Origin: Apilactobacillus timberlakei
GTDB lineage: Bacteria > Bacillota > Bacilli > Lactobacillales > Lactobacillaceae
Direction: 5' to 3'
Assembly: GCF_002993965.1 (NCBI RefSeq)
Contig: NZ_POST01000003.1
Span: 62,843 to 126,842, forward strand
Length of the DNA stretch: 64,000 bases
Under the pieces are notes generated by a model. That model was not told the DNA's origin. It did not search any database and was given only the letters and a program-made list of their open reading frames with translations. Of the stretch, positions 15,540 through 23,765 are shown one piece after another. The translations under genes were made by a program, and so were the position numbers. Positions within the stretch are counted from its first letter, which is position 1. Each line of letters starts with the position of its first letter.

Positions 15540-16292
15540 CTATTCTTCAACTTCTACTTTATTAGCATAAGCTTGTTCTTCTTTGATTAAACGTTGTTTT
15601 TCTTTTTCATTGAACCAAGGAGAAGTAGTAAATGCTAAAACATCATTTGCAACATAAATTGCACTGTTTACAAACATTGCTAAAGTAGCAGAACCTTCCT
15701 TGAAAGTAATAAACCATAACACTAATTGAGCTAGTCCAGATGCTAACCACCAGAAGTATTGATTGTTGTATCTCATGAAACAGATAATTCCAGCAGTTAA
15801 ACAAACAGCAAAACTAAATGCATCATAGAATGGGCGTCCATCATCAGTTAATGCTTGAATAGCAAAACCTGATCCAACGAATACAACTGCAGTAAAGGCA
15901 ATGGAAATTACCCAACTTTTTGCAGTAAATTTACGGATTTTAGAAACCATATTAACATTCCAATTTTTACTTAATAAAACAGGAATATCAAGTGTGGCTA
16001 TGTAAGCAATTTGTTCACCAATACTCAAATAATTCTTTGAAGTAAATCCAACAACTATAAAACAAATTCCAGATAAAATACCTAAAACACCATTGACGGA
16101 TTTAGCAGCATTAATCGCAAGTACACATAGAACTCCTAAAGTAGTTCCAATAAAAGTTAAGATTGAAAGCCATGTGATTGGTGCATTCACCAATGTCATA
16201 ACTTGGCAACCTAAACTAAAGAAAAATAAATAATAATTTTGTTTTGGCCAACCCTTTAATTGATGAGCCAAGAATTTAAAGTATGATGACAA
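15540..16292 (-). CDS. pnuC: Nicotinamide riboside/mononucleotide transporter PnuC
   Basis: This 250-residue protein has about seven membrane helices and PnuC-type features: W-LS-LTFIGT-LGVLCVL in the first half, and W-NV, FYDAFSFAVCLTAGIICFMRYNNQYFWWLASGL later. It takes up vitamin B3 nucleosides for NAD synthesis. The start is a TTG about ten bases after GGGGAG. It is monocistronic. The region upstream carries a set of related inverted repeats (16349-16398) that could be an operator. Confidence 0.87.
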   Translation of the reverse strand: MSSYFKFLAHQLKGWPKQNYYLFFFSLGCQVMTLVNAPITWLSILTFIGTTLGVLCVLAINAAKSVNGVLGILSGICFIVVGFTSKNYLSIGEQIAYIATLDIPVLLSKNWNVNMVSKIRKFTAKSWVISIAFTAVVFVGSGFAIQALTDDGRPFYDAFSFAVCLTAGIICFMRYNNQYFWWLASGLAQLVLWFITFKEGSATLAMFVNSAIYVANDVLAFTTSPWFNEKEKQRLIKEEQAYANKVEVEE

Positions 16293-16348
16293 TTTAAAAA
16301 TTCTCCCCTATTTAAATATATAATTTTTAAGGAGAACTACCTAGGATT

Positions 16349-16398
16349 ACTATATATTGTATGTATATAGTGTTCTCTCATAAAAGCAACACTATATA
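16349..16398 (-). promoter_or_regulatory. Interleaved inverted repeats upstream of pnuC
   Basis: ACTATATA (16349-16356), TATATAGTGTT (16364-16374) and AACACTATATA (16388-16398) form two overlapping palindromes about 55 bases before the pnuC start. This could be a repressor site overlapping the promoter, or a leader hairpin. The rest of the gene-free stretch 16293-16519 is AT-rich and holds only a weak AATGACT/AGTCATT hairpin (16452-16474), a possible terminator for the array upstream. Confidence 0.5.
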
Positions 16399-16519
16399 TA
16401 TTACCATGTAGAAATATTTTTGCAATCGAGGATTCAAAAAATTAGAGCCTAAATGACTAGATAAATCAGTCATTACATTATATTTAAAAAATTTTTAATT
16501 AAATTTTTCCATGAATTTT

Positions 16520-16926
16520 TTAATTTTCAAAATTAAAGGTAGTACATTTGATGAATCTTATAAATACCTCAATCAAAATAAATAAAATTGTTGCAGTAAA
16601 CAACGTTTCATTCCAATTATTGAAAAATAAAATTATTAATCCTATTGAGCATATAATTAAAGCAAAGCTATAAGCAATTTTCTTTATTTTTTATTACGTT
16701 TACCTAATGAATAATAGTTTCCATAATTAAGTCGATAAAATAATTTAACTTTTGAAAATTTTTTACTTAATAAATAACTAAATAATTGTAAAAGTAGAAC
16801 ATATACAAAATAAATAGCTATTTGTAAGCTTAAAATTCGTACTAAAAAAATGGTGTAAAGCATAATTGTTACTGGTAAATAAAGTAAGACTATTGTTGAA
16901 AGAAATAAGCCCCAATTTGTTTTCAT
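16520..16926 (-). pseudogene. Frameshifted sixth member of the tandem membrane-protein array
   Basis: The open frame starting MKTNWGLFLSTIVLLYLP stops after 80 codons at 16684. In another frame the sequence continues as KKIAYSFALIICSIG and ends KCTTFNFEN at 16520. That is the usual C-terminal half and closing motif of its neighbours, which end in TTKFNFEK or VTFNFEK. Joining the frames gives about 135 residues, the family length. The break is near an A-rich run at about 16684-16696, consistent with a one-base slip. Either the gene is broken, or the run allows slippage, or it is a sequencing error. Confidence 0.8.
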
Positions 16927-16943
16927 ATTAACCTCACATTTTA

Positions 16944-17369
16944 TTATTTTGAATTCTTAACATCAGTGCACTGTAAGAAAAATGACGTAACAATAACAGC
17001 CAAGAGTGGAATAAGCATACCGTAAATATAATTAAAATTAGGTAGATATAATCCTAAAATAAAAACAAGCACCATAGCTAAAATACATGATAAGAAAATA
17101 GATTTTACATATACTGGTAACATCCTTGAATCTTTATTTTTCAAACTAAAATTAGTATTAACACCTTCATAAAATCTTTTAATTTGGGGATGATTTTTGG
17201 AAAATAATTTTGTAAAAAATATAAATAAAAGATAATAAGCTAGCCAAATGACTAATCTTATAAATGAGCTATTTTGATTTGGTTCTCCGTTGAATGATAT
17301 AAATACTATCAAAAGTGGTAATACAAAAAACAATAGCTCTAGTCCGAATAATCTCCAATTTGTTTTCAT
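16944..17369 (-). CDS. Tandem-array membrane protein, member 5 (unknown family)
   Basis: The 141-residue protein starts MKTNWRLFGLELLFFVLP and has about four hydrophobic helices in two pairs, separated by a charged stretch (KNHPQIKRFYEGV then KNKDSRMLP). The same plan recurs in all six genes of 16520-18947. A strong ribosome site (AGGAGG) precedes the ATG, and it begins 18 bases after the stop of the neighbouring member. Function unknown; an immunity or envelope-stress role is only a guess. Confidence 0.65.
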   Translation of the reverse strand: MKTNWRLFGLELLFFVLPLLIVFISFNGEPNQNSSFIRLVIWLAYYLLFIFFTKLFSKNHPQIKRFYEGVNTNFSLKNKDSRMLPVYVKSIFLSCILAMVLVFILGLYLPNFNYIYGMLIPLLAVIVTSFFLQCTDVKNSK

Positions 17370-17387
17370 AAAGATCCTCCTGAATAA

Positions 17388-17786
17388 TTATTTTTCAAAA
17401 TTAAATTTGGTAGTAGTTATAAAGGTAAACAATATACAGTATAAAAGCATATATAAACCTAAGAACAGACTATTCATATCAAAATTCACAAAGAATAATA
17501 AAATCATTGGTAAAAATGGTAAAAACATTATTGGTAAAATGATTATAATTTTCCTATAAGACAATGAATTTTTATTATTGATAAAGTATTCATAAAATTC
17601 ATTTATTAATGAGTTACGTTTAGACATTAATTTGGATCCTATAATTATAGTAATATAATAAGCAATTATTAAAAATAAAATAAAATTTTTAATATTAACA
17701 AAAACATTGTTTATTAATATAAAAATAACTCCTGGCAATATTAATACAAGAATGCCTAGCCAAAAGGCTGTCCAGTTAGTTTTCAT
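17388..17786 (-). CDS. Tandem-array membrane protein, member 4
   Basis: The protein starts MKTNWTAFWLGILVLILPG, has four membrane helices with the charged centre KLMSKRNSLINEFYEYF, and ends TTKFNFEK. I use the ATG at 17786 because GGAGGC lies seven bases before it. An in-frame ATG six codons upstream overlaps that site. It is 14 bases after the stop of member 3. The N-terminal identity with members 5 and 6 shows recent duplication. Confidence 0.65.
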   Translation of the reverse strand: MKTNWTAFWLGILVLILPGVIFILINNVFVNIKNFILFLIIAYYITIIIGSKLMSKRNSLINEFYEYFINNKNSLSYRKIIIILPIMFLPFLPMILLFFVNFDMNSLFLGLYMLLYCILFTFITTTKFNFEK

Positions 17787-17800
17787 AAAAACGCCTCCAA

Positions 17801-18202
17801 TCATTTTTCAAAATTAAAAGTAACGCATTGAATAAAAATCCCAAGTCCATATGAAATAGCAAACAATACCAATAGGCCAATATTAATAGTAATCAATCCT
17901 GAAATTATAAAAATAGATAAAATAACTAAAAGTAATACAAAAAATATCATATCGCTCCAAAAGATAATTGGGCTACGATCTATAGGTGCATTTTTAGAAC
18001 TCATAACATTGTTGTATAGATACTTTATTCTTGCATTTTTGTTCTTAAAGATACTTAATATAGAAAACATAAGCATCAAACAAGCAAAAATTAAAATAAA
18101 AAGGATAAAATTATCAAATAATTCCAAACTTAAAAAGCTAAGCATAAACGGTAAATAAAATAATAAAAAGGATAAAATTAATCTTTGTTTATCAATTTTC
18201 AT
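17801..18202 (-). CDS. Tandem-array membrane protein, member 3
   Basis: This 133-residue protein starts MKIDKQRLILSFLLFYLPF, has two pairs of hydrophobic helices around the charged loop KNKNARIKYLYNNVMSSKNA, and ends QCVTFNFEK, the closing motif shared with member 4 and the frameshifted member 6. It follows member 2 by 15 bases. Family not recognised. Confidence 0.65.
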   Translation of the reverse strand: MKIDKQRLILSFLLFYLPFMLSFLSLELFDNFILFILIFACLMLMFSILSIFKNKNARIKYLYNNVMSSKNAPIDRSPIIFWSDMIFFVLLLVILSIFIISGLITINIGLLVLFAISYGLGIFIQCVTFNFEK

Positions 18203-18217
18203 TCAATTCATAACCCC

Positions 18218-18586
18218 CTACTTATTTTCTAATGAGTAGAATAATTCCAAAATAACTACATAAATCAATGTGAAGAAGAAACCATTAAGTCGCAAAGCTC
18301 CAAATAATACGTTCATCAACAATAATATTGCAAGTAAAATCAGTAATGACACTGTTGGATGCTGGCGATAAAAGGAATTGTTACGAATGCCGAAGCCATA
18401 GTAAAACATTTGTGCTAATTTGCTATATGGATGATTTTTACAATACATATATAACACCACAAAATAAATAATAATGGCTACTAAACTTAATAACCAACCA
18501 ATCAAAAATTCAATAATCCCAGCAATCACAAAAGCTGGTAAAACTAAAATAATTCCATTAATAAATGATTTCCAATTAATTCTCAT
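18218..18586 (-). CDS. Tandem-array membrane protein, member 2
   Basis: The protein starts MRINWKSFINGIILVLPAF and has the central loop KNHPYSKLAQMFYYGFGIRNNSF followed by two further helices and the end LFYSLENK. The loop (KNHP then an FY pair) matches member 5, confirming common descent. AGGAGG precedes the ATG. It lies ten bases after member 1. Confidence 0.65.
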   Translation of the reverse strand: MRINWKSFINGIILVLPAFVIAGIIEFLIGWLLSLVAIIIYFVVLYMYCKNHPYSKLAQMFYYGFGIRNNSFYRQHPTVSLLILLAILLLMNVLFGALRLNGFFFTLIYVVILELFYSLENK

Positions 18587-18596
18587 AATAAACCTC

Positions 18597-18947
18597 CTAT
18601 TTTTTCTCTATTGAATAAATAAAATTAGTAACTGATAAAATAATAAATAAATATAAAATACTGTTAATATTCCAAAATTTAATTGATATAAATGCAAAAA
18701 TAAAATAAAAAATTATAATAAAAACAGGAATCATAATATGATGTTGTTTATAGAGCATTTTATTATCAATATTAATTTTCCAAAGCTTAAAATTAGGGAA
18801 TAGTTTAAAACATATCAAAAATAATAGTATTAAAACACTTGCCACTATTAGTGAAACCATAAAACTAATCTGCCAAGCAGTTAGCATGATTAAAAAGTAA
18901 ATTATAACTATCATTTTAATTAAAAAGTTGTGCCATAGTATTTTCAA
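18597..18947 (-). CDS. Tandem-array membrane protein, member 1
   Basis: I place the start at a TTG at 18947, nine bases after GGGTAGG, because this gives an N terminus reading M-KILWHNFLIKMIVI that aligns with the MKTNW start of the other members. An ATG seven codons upstream has no ribosome site. Four hydrophobic helices surround the charged loop KLFPNFKLWKINIDNKML, and the end is IYSIEKK. It is the first gene of the array and is divergent from fumarase. Confidence 0.6.
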   Translation of the reverse strand: MKILWHNFLIKMIVIIYFLIMLTAWQISFMVSLIVASVLILLFLICFKLFPNFKLWKINIDNKMLYKQHHIMIPVFIIIFYFIFAFISIKFWNINSILYLFIILSVTNFIYSIEKK

Positions 18948-19064
18948 TAAACTACGCCTACCCTTCATCTATCTATGTTATCAAAGTTATAGCTATCTTT
19001 TAATAGTTTTTAGAATTATAAAATAATATAATGTAACTAATTCATAACAAAAGGATTTGATTAG

Positions 19065-20432
19065 ATGGAATATCGAATTGAAAAAGATTCTCTAGGCAAT
19101 GTCAAAGTACCAAAAAATGCTCTTTTTGGACCGCAAACGCAACGTAGTCGTACTAATTTTAAATTTGGTCGACTAATGCCAATTCAAATTATTCATGCCC
19201 TTTTACAAATTAAAAAAGCTGCTGCTATTGTTAACGCCAAAGATAAAAATTTAGATCAAAATAAATCAACAATGATTGTAAAAACAATTAATCAAATTTT
19301 AGATGGCAATTATCGTGATGAATTTCCCCTACATGTTTACCAAACTGGTAGCGGTACGCAAACTAATATGAATGTGAATGAAGTAGTTTCACATTTAGCA
19401 CAAAAATTAAATTCAGATATTAAAATTCATCCCAATGATGATGTTAACAAAGCACAAAGTTCTAACGATACTTTTCCTACTGCCATGATGATTGCGGCTA
19501 CTGATGCAATTAATAATTTATTGCCAGTATTAAGAAAACTAGTTAACAAACTAAATGAAAAAGAAATTGAATATCAAACTGTAGTTAAAATTGGGCGGAC
19601 GCATTTACAAGATGCAACGCCAATTACCTTTGGCCAAGAAATTAGCGGTTGGAAGTCAGCAATTCAACATGATATTGATTTTTTAATAGCTAATAAAGCT
19701 GCATTGCTAGAATTACCAATTGGTGGAACGGCTGTTGGCACTGGTTTAAACACCCCTGACAATTTTGACTTGGATATGGTAAATCAATTGAATAAACAAT
19801 TAAATGAAGATTTCAAAGTAGCGCCTAATAAATTTCAGGGACTTGCTAACCATAGTGGAATTACAATGATGCATGGTATTTTAAAAACCCTTGCTACTGA
19901 TCTGATTAAGATTGGTAATGATATTCGATTCTTAGCATCCGGTCCCCGTGCTGGATATAATGAATTAAATATTCCAAGTAATGAGCCAGGTTCATCAATT
20001 ATGCCGGGTAAAGTTAATCCTACTCAGATTGAAGCATTAACAATGGTCAGTGCTGAAATCATGGGCAATGATACTACCATTAATTTTGCCAATAGTCAGG
20101 GCAACTTTGAAATGAATGTCTATAAACCCCTAATCATTACTAAATTTTTAGAAAGTGCCAATTTACTAAGTGAATCGGTAGCATCATTTACTAATAAATT
20201 AGTTGACGGAATGACTATTAATAAGGAACGTATGGATAATTTATTGCAAAATTCATTAATGTTAGTCACTGCTTTAAGTCCTCATATTGGCTATGAACGT
20301 AGTGCTAAAATTGCTCAAAAAGCAAAGAAAGAAGGAACAACTTTAAAGGAAGCTGCTTTAGCTAGTGGCGTTGATGAACAGGAGTTTAAAAAATGGGTAG
20401 TTGCCCGAGATATGACTAATATTGATAAATAG
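19065..20432 (+). CDS. fumC: Class II fumarate hydratase
   Basis: The full-length 455-residue protein contains the TGSGTQTNMNVNEV segment, AQSSNDTFPTA, the GRTHLQDATP region and the superfamily signature GSSIMPGKVNP. Class II fumarases are iron-free tetramers converting fumarate and malate in the cytoplasm. Here the enzyme probably serves malate/fumarate conversion rather than a full TCA cycle. AAAGGA precedes the ATG. It is monocistronic and ends at a long terminator. Confidence 0.95.
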   Translation: MEYRIEKDSLGNVKVPKNALFGPQTQRSRTNFKFGRLMPIQIIHALLQIKKAAAIVNAKDKNLDQNKSTMIVKTINQILDGNYRDEFPLHVYQTGSGTQTNMNVNEVVSHLAQKLNSDIKIHPNDDVNKAQSSNDTFPTAMMIAATDAINNLLPVLRKLVNKLNEKEIEYQTVVKIGRTHLQDATPITFGQEISGWKSAIQHDIDFLIANKAALLELPIGGTAVGTGLNTPDNFDLDMVNQLNKQLNEDFKVAPNKFQGLANHSGITMMHGILKTLATDLIKIGNDIRFLASGPRAGYNELNIPSNEPGSSIMPGKVNPTQIEALTMVSAEIMGNDTTINFANSQGNFEMNVYKPLIITKFLESANLLSESVASFTNKLVDGMTINKERMDNLLQNSLMLVTALSPHIGYERSAKIAQKAKKEGTTLKEAALASGVDEQEFKKWVVARDMTNIDK

Positions 20433-20478
20433 AAAAATGGTCTATGAATTCATATTTGAATTTCATAGACCATTTTTT
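20433..20478. terminator. Bidirectional terminator between fumC and the TauE-type gene
   Basis: AAAAATGGTCTATGAA pairs with TTCATAGACCATTTTTT around a short AT-rich loop, serving both converging genes. Confidence 0.85.
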
Positions 20479-21211
20479 AAATTGAAGTAAAAGCCATTAT
20501 AATCATAATAATTCCCATAATTGGTCTTAATACTTTAGTTACTTTATTAGGATCATACTTTGATAATAAATAAGGCATGATTGCTGCCCCGATAATTGCT
20601 CCAATTAATAGCATTGTGCCAGCATACCAAGCAACATGCCCTGTTGAAGCATGTGATAAAAATCCAACAATTGAAGTAATAATTAAGATATATGAAGATG
20701 TTGCAGCAGCTTCTTGCATCGTCAAGCCCATTACTAATAATCCACTAACGATGGGACCACCACCAGACATTCCAGCAATTCCAACCATTAATCCAGATAA
20801 TGTTCCGTAAAAATATGCTACTTTTGGATTTAAATGTTTTTGCTTTTTGCTGGGATGAAAAGATTGATATAAAACTTGAATCCCTAAAATAAAAAAGACG
20901 ATAAAAATTAGCCAAGAATAAACACTTTCAGGAATAAATTTAGATAAAATGCTGCCTATAATTGTGAACGGCACCGCTGTGATTAGCATGCGATTACCAT
21001 ATTTGAACTTCATATTGCCAGTGCGATAATGGCTGTATGAACCAATTAATAATGAAGGAATCGAAGTATATAAAGAAGTTGCCGCCGCAGTTGCTGGAGA
21101 GGTTCCCACTAAGGAAGTTAAAATTCCTAAATAAAGAGCGGCTCCGCCACCACCCATAATGATGACAAAGCCACCAATAATAAATCCTAAAAATAATAAT
21201 ATAAATGTCAC
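20477..21211 (-). CDS. TauE/SafE family membrane exporter
   Basis: The protein has eight hydrophobic helices in two repeats with the family's Gly-rich motifs IIGGFVIIMGGGGAALYLG and VGIAGMSGGGPIVSGLL. TauE/SafE members are linked to export of sulfite, sulfoacetate or other organic anions. I start it at the GTG at 21211, nine bases after AGGAAGG, rather than at the TTG touching that site. It is a single gene facing fumarase, so no pathway can be deduced. Confidence 0.85.
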   Translation of the reverse strand: MTFILLFLGFIIGGFVIIMGGGGAALYLGILTSLVGTSPATAAATSLYTSIPSLLIGSYSHYRTGNMKFKYGNRMLITAVPFTIIGSILSKFIPESVYSWLIFIVFFILGIQVLYQSFHPSKKQKHLNPKVAYFYGTLSGLMVGIAGMSGGGPIVSGLLVMGLTMQEAAATSSYILIITSIVGFLSHASTGHVAWYAGTMLLIGAIIGAAIMPYLLSKYDPNKVTKVLRPIMGIIMIIMAFTSI

Positions 21212-21235
21212 ATAAATCAACCTTCCTAATGAAAA

Positions 21236-21265
21236 AAAGATGTTCTCTAAACGAGATACATCTTT
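21236..21265 (-). terminator. Terminator after the first CPBP gene
   Basis: AAAGATGT with CTCT pairs with GAGA and ACATCTTT; on the minus strand it is followed by a T-run. It overlaps the final codon of the CPBP gene. Confidence 0.7.
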
Positions 21266-22025
21266 ATTTTTTCTCTATTTTTTGTAGTAATAAATTATTT
21301 TCAAAGTGGAAACAAACAATCCAGATAGCAATACTAGCTTGAATTGCCAAAATAATGCATTCAATAAATATATCTTGTCCATTAATCGCTACATAATTAG
21401 TTTCTGGCATTCCATTTTTTAAAGTAACCACAAAATCCCAAATAAAGTGGGTTGCAATCGGAATAAATAAGCTACCAGACTTAACATAAATGGCACCTAA
21501 TATCATTCCAAGACCTACAGCATTCATAACTTGCAACGTCGTAAAACCAAAAGATTGTTGTGCCAAGTTAATATAATGAAAACAACCAAATATAAGTCCC
21601 GAGATTCCTAATGCAATTGAAACATTTATATAGGATTGTTTAAATTTTGTGATTTTCTCTAAAACCCATCCCATGATGACACCACGAAACATAATTTCTT
21701 CAGGTAATGCAGCAATGATTCCAATGTCTAATGCAAGCCCAAAATGTTGTCCTTTTACACTAATCGCAATTATTAATAAACAGATAAAAATAAAAATTTG
21801 CCACCCAAATTCAGCAAAATTAGGTTTTAAATAAAATTTTTGCCCGATAATATAATAGTTTAAAATTAAAATTACAAAAATAGATAATATCTTAAAAAGA
21901 TTTAAAAACAAAATATAATTATCGTGAACACCTTGATGAAAAATTAATTCATACGCTAATCCATATACTAATGGCAAAATAATTTGATCAAAAAAAAGCT
22001 CTAAAGCCAAGATCAATGGAATCAT
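21264..22025 (-). CDS. CPBP family intramembrane protease-like protein
   Basis: This 253-residue multi-pass membrane protein has the Abi/CPBP motif PEEIMFRGVIMG, the later FGCFHYIN and the third motif HFIWDFV. These proteins are glutamic-type intramembrane proteases related to Rce1, and in lactobacilli some give bacteriocin self-immunity. The ATG at 22025 has no clear ribosome site. The reading frame continues upstream and an AGGA site at about 22075 would suit a near-cognate ATT at 22064. A second CPBP gene lies just upstream on the same strand. Confidence 0.82.
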   Translation of the reverse strand: MIPLILALELFFDQIILPLVYGLAYELIFHQGVHDNYILFLNLFKILSIFVILILNYYIIGQKFYLKPNFAEFGWQIFIFICLLIIAISVKGQHFGLALDIGIIAALPEEIMFRGVIMGWVLEKITKFKQSYINVSIALGISGLIFGCFHYINLAQQSFGFTTLQVMNAVGLGMILGAIYVKSGSLFIPIATHFIWDFVVTLKNGMPETNYVAINGQDIFIECIILAIQASIAIWIVCFHFENNLLLQKIEKK

Positions 22026-22087
22026 TGTCCATTGCCATTTTGGATTAATTTTTTTGATTAAAATATAAACACTTCCTATATGTAAAT

Positions 22088-22789
22088 TTAGAACAACATC
22101 ATAATCATAAGAATAGCAGATATCAAATTATTTAGCACGTGCAAGGCAATTGATACTTTTAAATTGTTTGTTTTCTGATAAACATATGCTAAAAAGAAAC
22201 CAATTTGAGCATAAATCAAGAAAAAGAATATATTTAGTCCAGTATTATGTGCTAAGCCAAATAGCAATCCACTAATAATAATGGGTAACCATTTGAATTT
22301 AGGTGAAAATAAAGCATCCATTAAGTATCCTCTAAAAACTAACTCTTCCAAAATAGGACTAAAAATAACAATCCCAAAAATCATTAATACTACTGTCAAT
22401 TTGTTAGATGACAACATATCTTGTAATCCTTGCTGATTACCACTCGTTGTTTCATGGTAAGTTAGAGTGCTTAAAGATGAAAGGACCCCCTCAATTACAT
22501 GTGATAAAACATATGCAATAATAATAAATTTCCAATTAGATTTAGTTATTGGTCTCTTAAGATCATTTCGACCATGTTTTTTATAACTAAAATAGGCAAT
22601 CCCAATCATCAAAAAATATATTAAAAAATATAATATTGATAAAATCACCTTAATATAGGTACTATTTGGATTAGATAAAATACCAATCGGAATAAACTGA
22701 GGTCCCAAAAAGATCATTAAGTACAATAAAATAAAGATAACAATTCGATCAAATAATTTATCTCCTGACCAAAATTTCGATTCGTTCAT
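22088..22789 (-). CDS. CPBP family intramembrane protease-like protein
   Basis: The 233-residue protein has seven to eight membrane helices and all three CPBP motifs: LEELVFRGYLMD (catalytic Glu-Glu and Arg), FGLAHN and HVLNNL. It may mature a peptide, process a membrane protein or confer immunity to a bacteriocin. It is followed after 62 bases by another CPBP gene. AGGAG lies about ten bases before the ATG. Confidence 0.87.
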   Translation of the reverse strand: MNESKFWSGDKLFDRIVIFILLYLMIFLGPQFIPIGILSNPNSTYIKVILSILYFLIYFLMIGIAYFSYKKHGRNDLKRPITKSNWKFIIIAYVLSHVIEGVLSSLSTLTYHETTSGNQQGLQDMLSSNKLTVVLMIFGIVIFSPILEELVFRGYLMDALFSPKFKWLPIIISGLLFGLAHNTGLNIFFFLIYAQIGFFLAYVYQKTNNLKVSIALHVLNNLISAILMIMMLF

Positions 22790-22807
22790 CTGTAATTCAT
22801 CTCCTAC

Positions 22808-22852
22808 AAAAATAACTTATTATGACAATATTATCATAATAAGTTATTTTTT
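22808..22852 (-). terminator. Terminator after the ABC-LytTR-DUF3021 unit
   Basis: A 16-base stem, AAATAACTTATTATGA with TCATAATAAGTTATTT, follows the last gene of the unit on the minus strand. Confidence 0.8.
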
Positions 22853-22854
22853 AT

Positions 22855-23250
22855 TTAATGCTCATTTCTTTTTTTTATTGCATCATTAATTTCTTTGGTA
22901 GTATTTCTGAAAAAAACAAGGGATATTCCCCATATAATTGCATAAATAATCAAAAATATAATTATAAATTGAATAAAATATGGCATCTCAAATGTCTCAT
23001 AATCACCTAATAATAAGTTAAGTATACATACCAATCCAAGGGTTCCAAAGAAATGTAAAATAAATGCATAAAGTATTTTTATATTTTCATTATTGAACAA
23101 TTCAGTTAAGATTCCAATTAATCCACATATAAATAGATAAATAATTCGATGATTTAAATTGGCACTATAAAAATCAGTCAACATGTAAATCATTGATCCG
23201 AAAAGCATTCCTGCTAAAAATTCTCGAAGTAGTCTTTTAATCAATTCCAT
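22855..23250 (-). CDS. DUF3021 family membrane protein
   Basis: This roughly 131-residue protein has four helices and a charged C terminus (FFRNTTKEINDAIKKR). Position after a LytTR gene and the sequence pattern fit DUF3021, which typically accompanies LytTR regulators. I use the ATG at 23250, since GAGGTGA lies five bases before it and an upstream GTG is inside that site. It is the last gene of a four-gene unit and probably modulates the regulator at the membrane. Confidence 0.8.
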   Translation of the reverse strand: MELIKRLLREFLAGMLFGSMIYMLTDFYSANLNHRIIYLFICGLIGILTELFNNENIKILYAFILHFFGTLGLVCILNLLLGDYETFEMPYFIQFIIIFLIIYAIIWGISLVFFRNTTKEINDAIKKRNEH

Positions 23251-23260
23251 TAATCTCACC

Positions 23261-23722
23261 TCACAACTTCAAACTGCGTTTCAATTCGGGTAAATATTTA
23301 CGACTAACATTTAATTTCAAATCATTAGTTAAAAAAGCAGTCATACTACCAGAAAAAGCAGTTTCCATTGATTTTAAATGGTCAATGTTAATAATTGCTG
23401 ACCGACTAATTTGAATAAAATGATATGCACTTAGTTTATTCAAAATATCCTTTAATTTACCAGTAGTAGTATAAGTTGATTTTACAGAATAAATTGTTAA
23501 TTTATTGCCGTATACTTCAACTCCAATAATATCAGCAAAAGGCACCATAATAATTCGATCATTAGATGTAACTGGTAACATTTGATTATCATTAAATTCT
23601 TCATTCAGCTTATTTAATCGTTTTAATAAATCCATAACTTTTGGCGATAACTTACTAGCACTAACTAAAATTTTAATATCATCATCGGATAAATTATCAT
23701 CTTGGTGAAAATCAATCTTCAT
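23261..23722 (-). CDS. LytTR family DNA-binding regulator
   Basis: Residues about 55-150 carry a LytTR domain: IIMVPFADIIGVEVYGNKLTIYS, YTTTGKLKDILNKL, HFIQISRSAIINIDHL and LNVSRKYLPELKRSL. The N-terminal 50 residues replace a receiver domain, so this is a stand-alone LytTR protein of the type paired with DUF3021. It likely controls the ABC exporter genes just upstream or its own operon. It starts 43 bases after the permease stop. Confidence 0.9.
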   Translation of the reverse strand: MKIDFHQDDNLSDDDIKILVSASKLSPKVMDLLKRLNKLNEEFNDNQMLPVTSNDRIIMVPFADIIGVEVYGNKLTIYSVKSTYTTTGKLKDILNKLSAYHFIQISRSAIINIDHLKSMETAFSGSMTAFLTNDLKLNVSRKYLPELKRSLKL

Positions 23723-23765
23723 AAATTATCGCCTCTTTTTTAAACAATATTAACACAGCACAGCA

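Noticed and set aside
16684-16926. A genuine 80-residue protein
   Set aside because: The downstream half of the family is intact in another frame, so I list one frameshifted gene instead.
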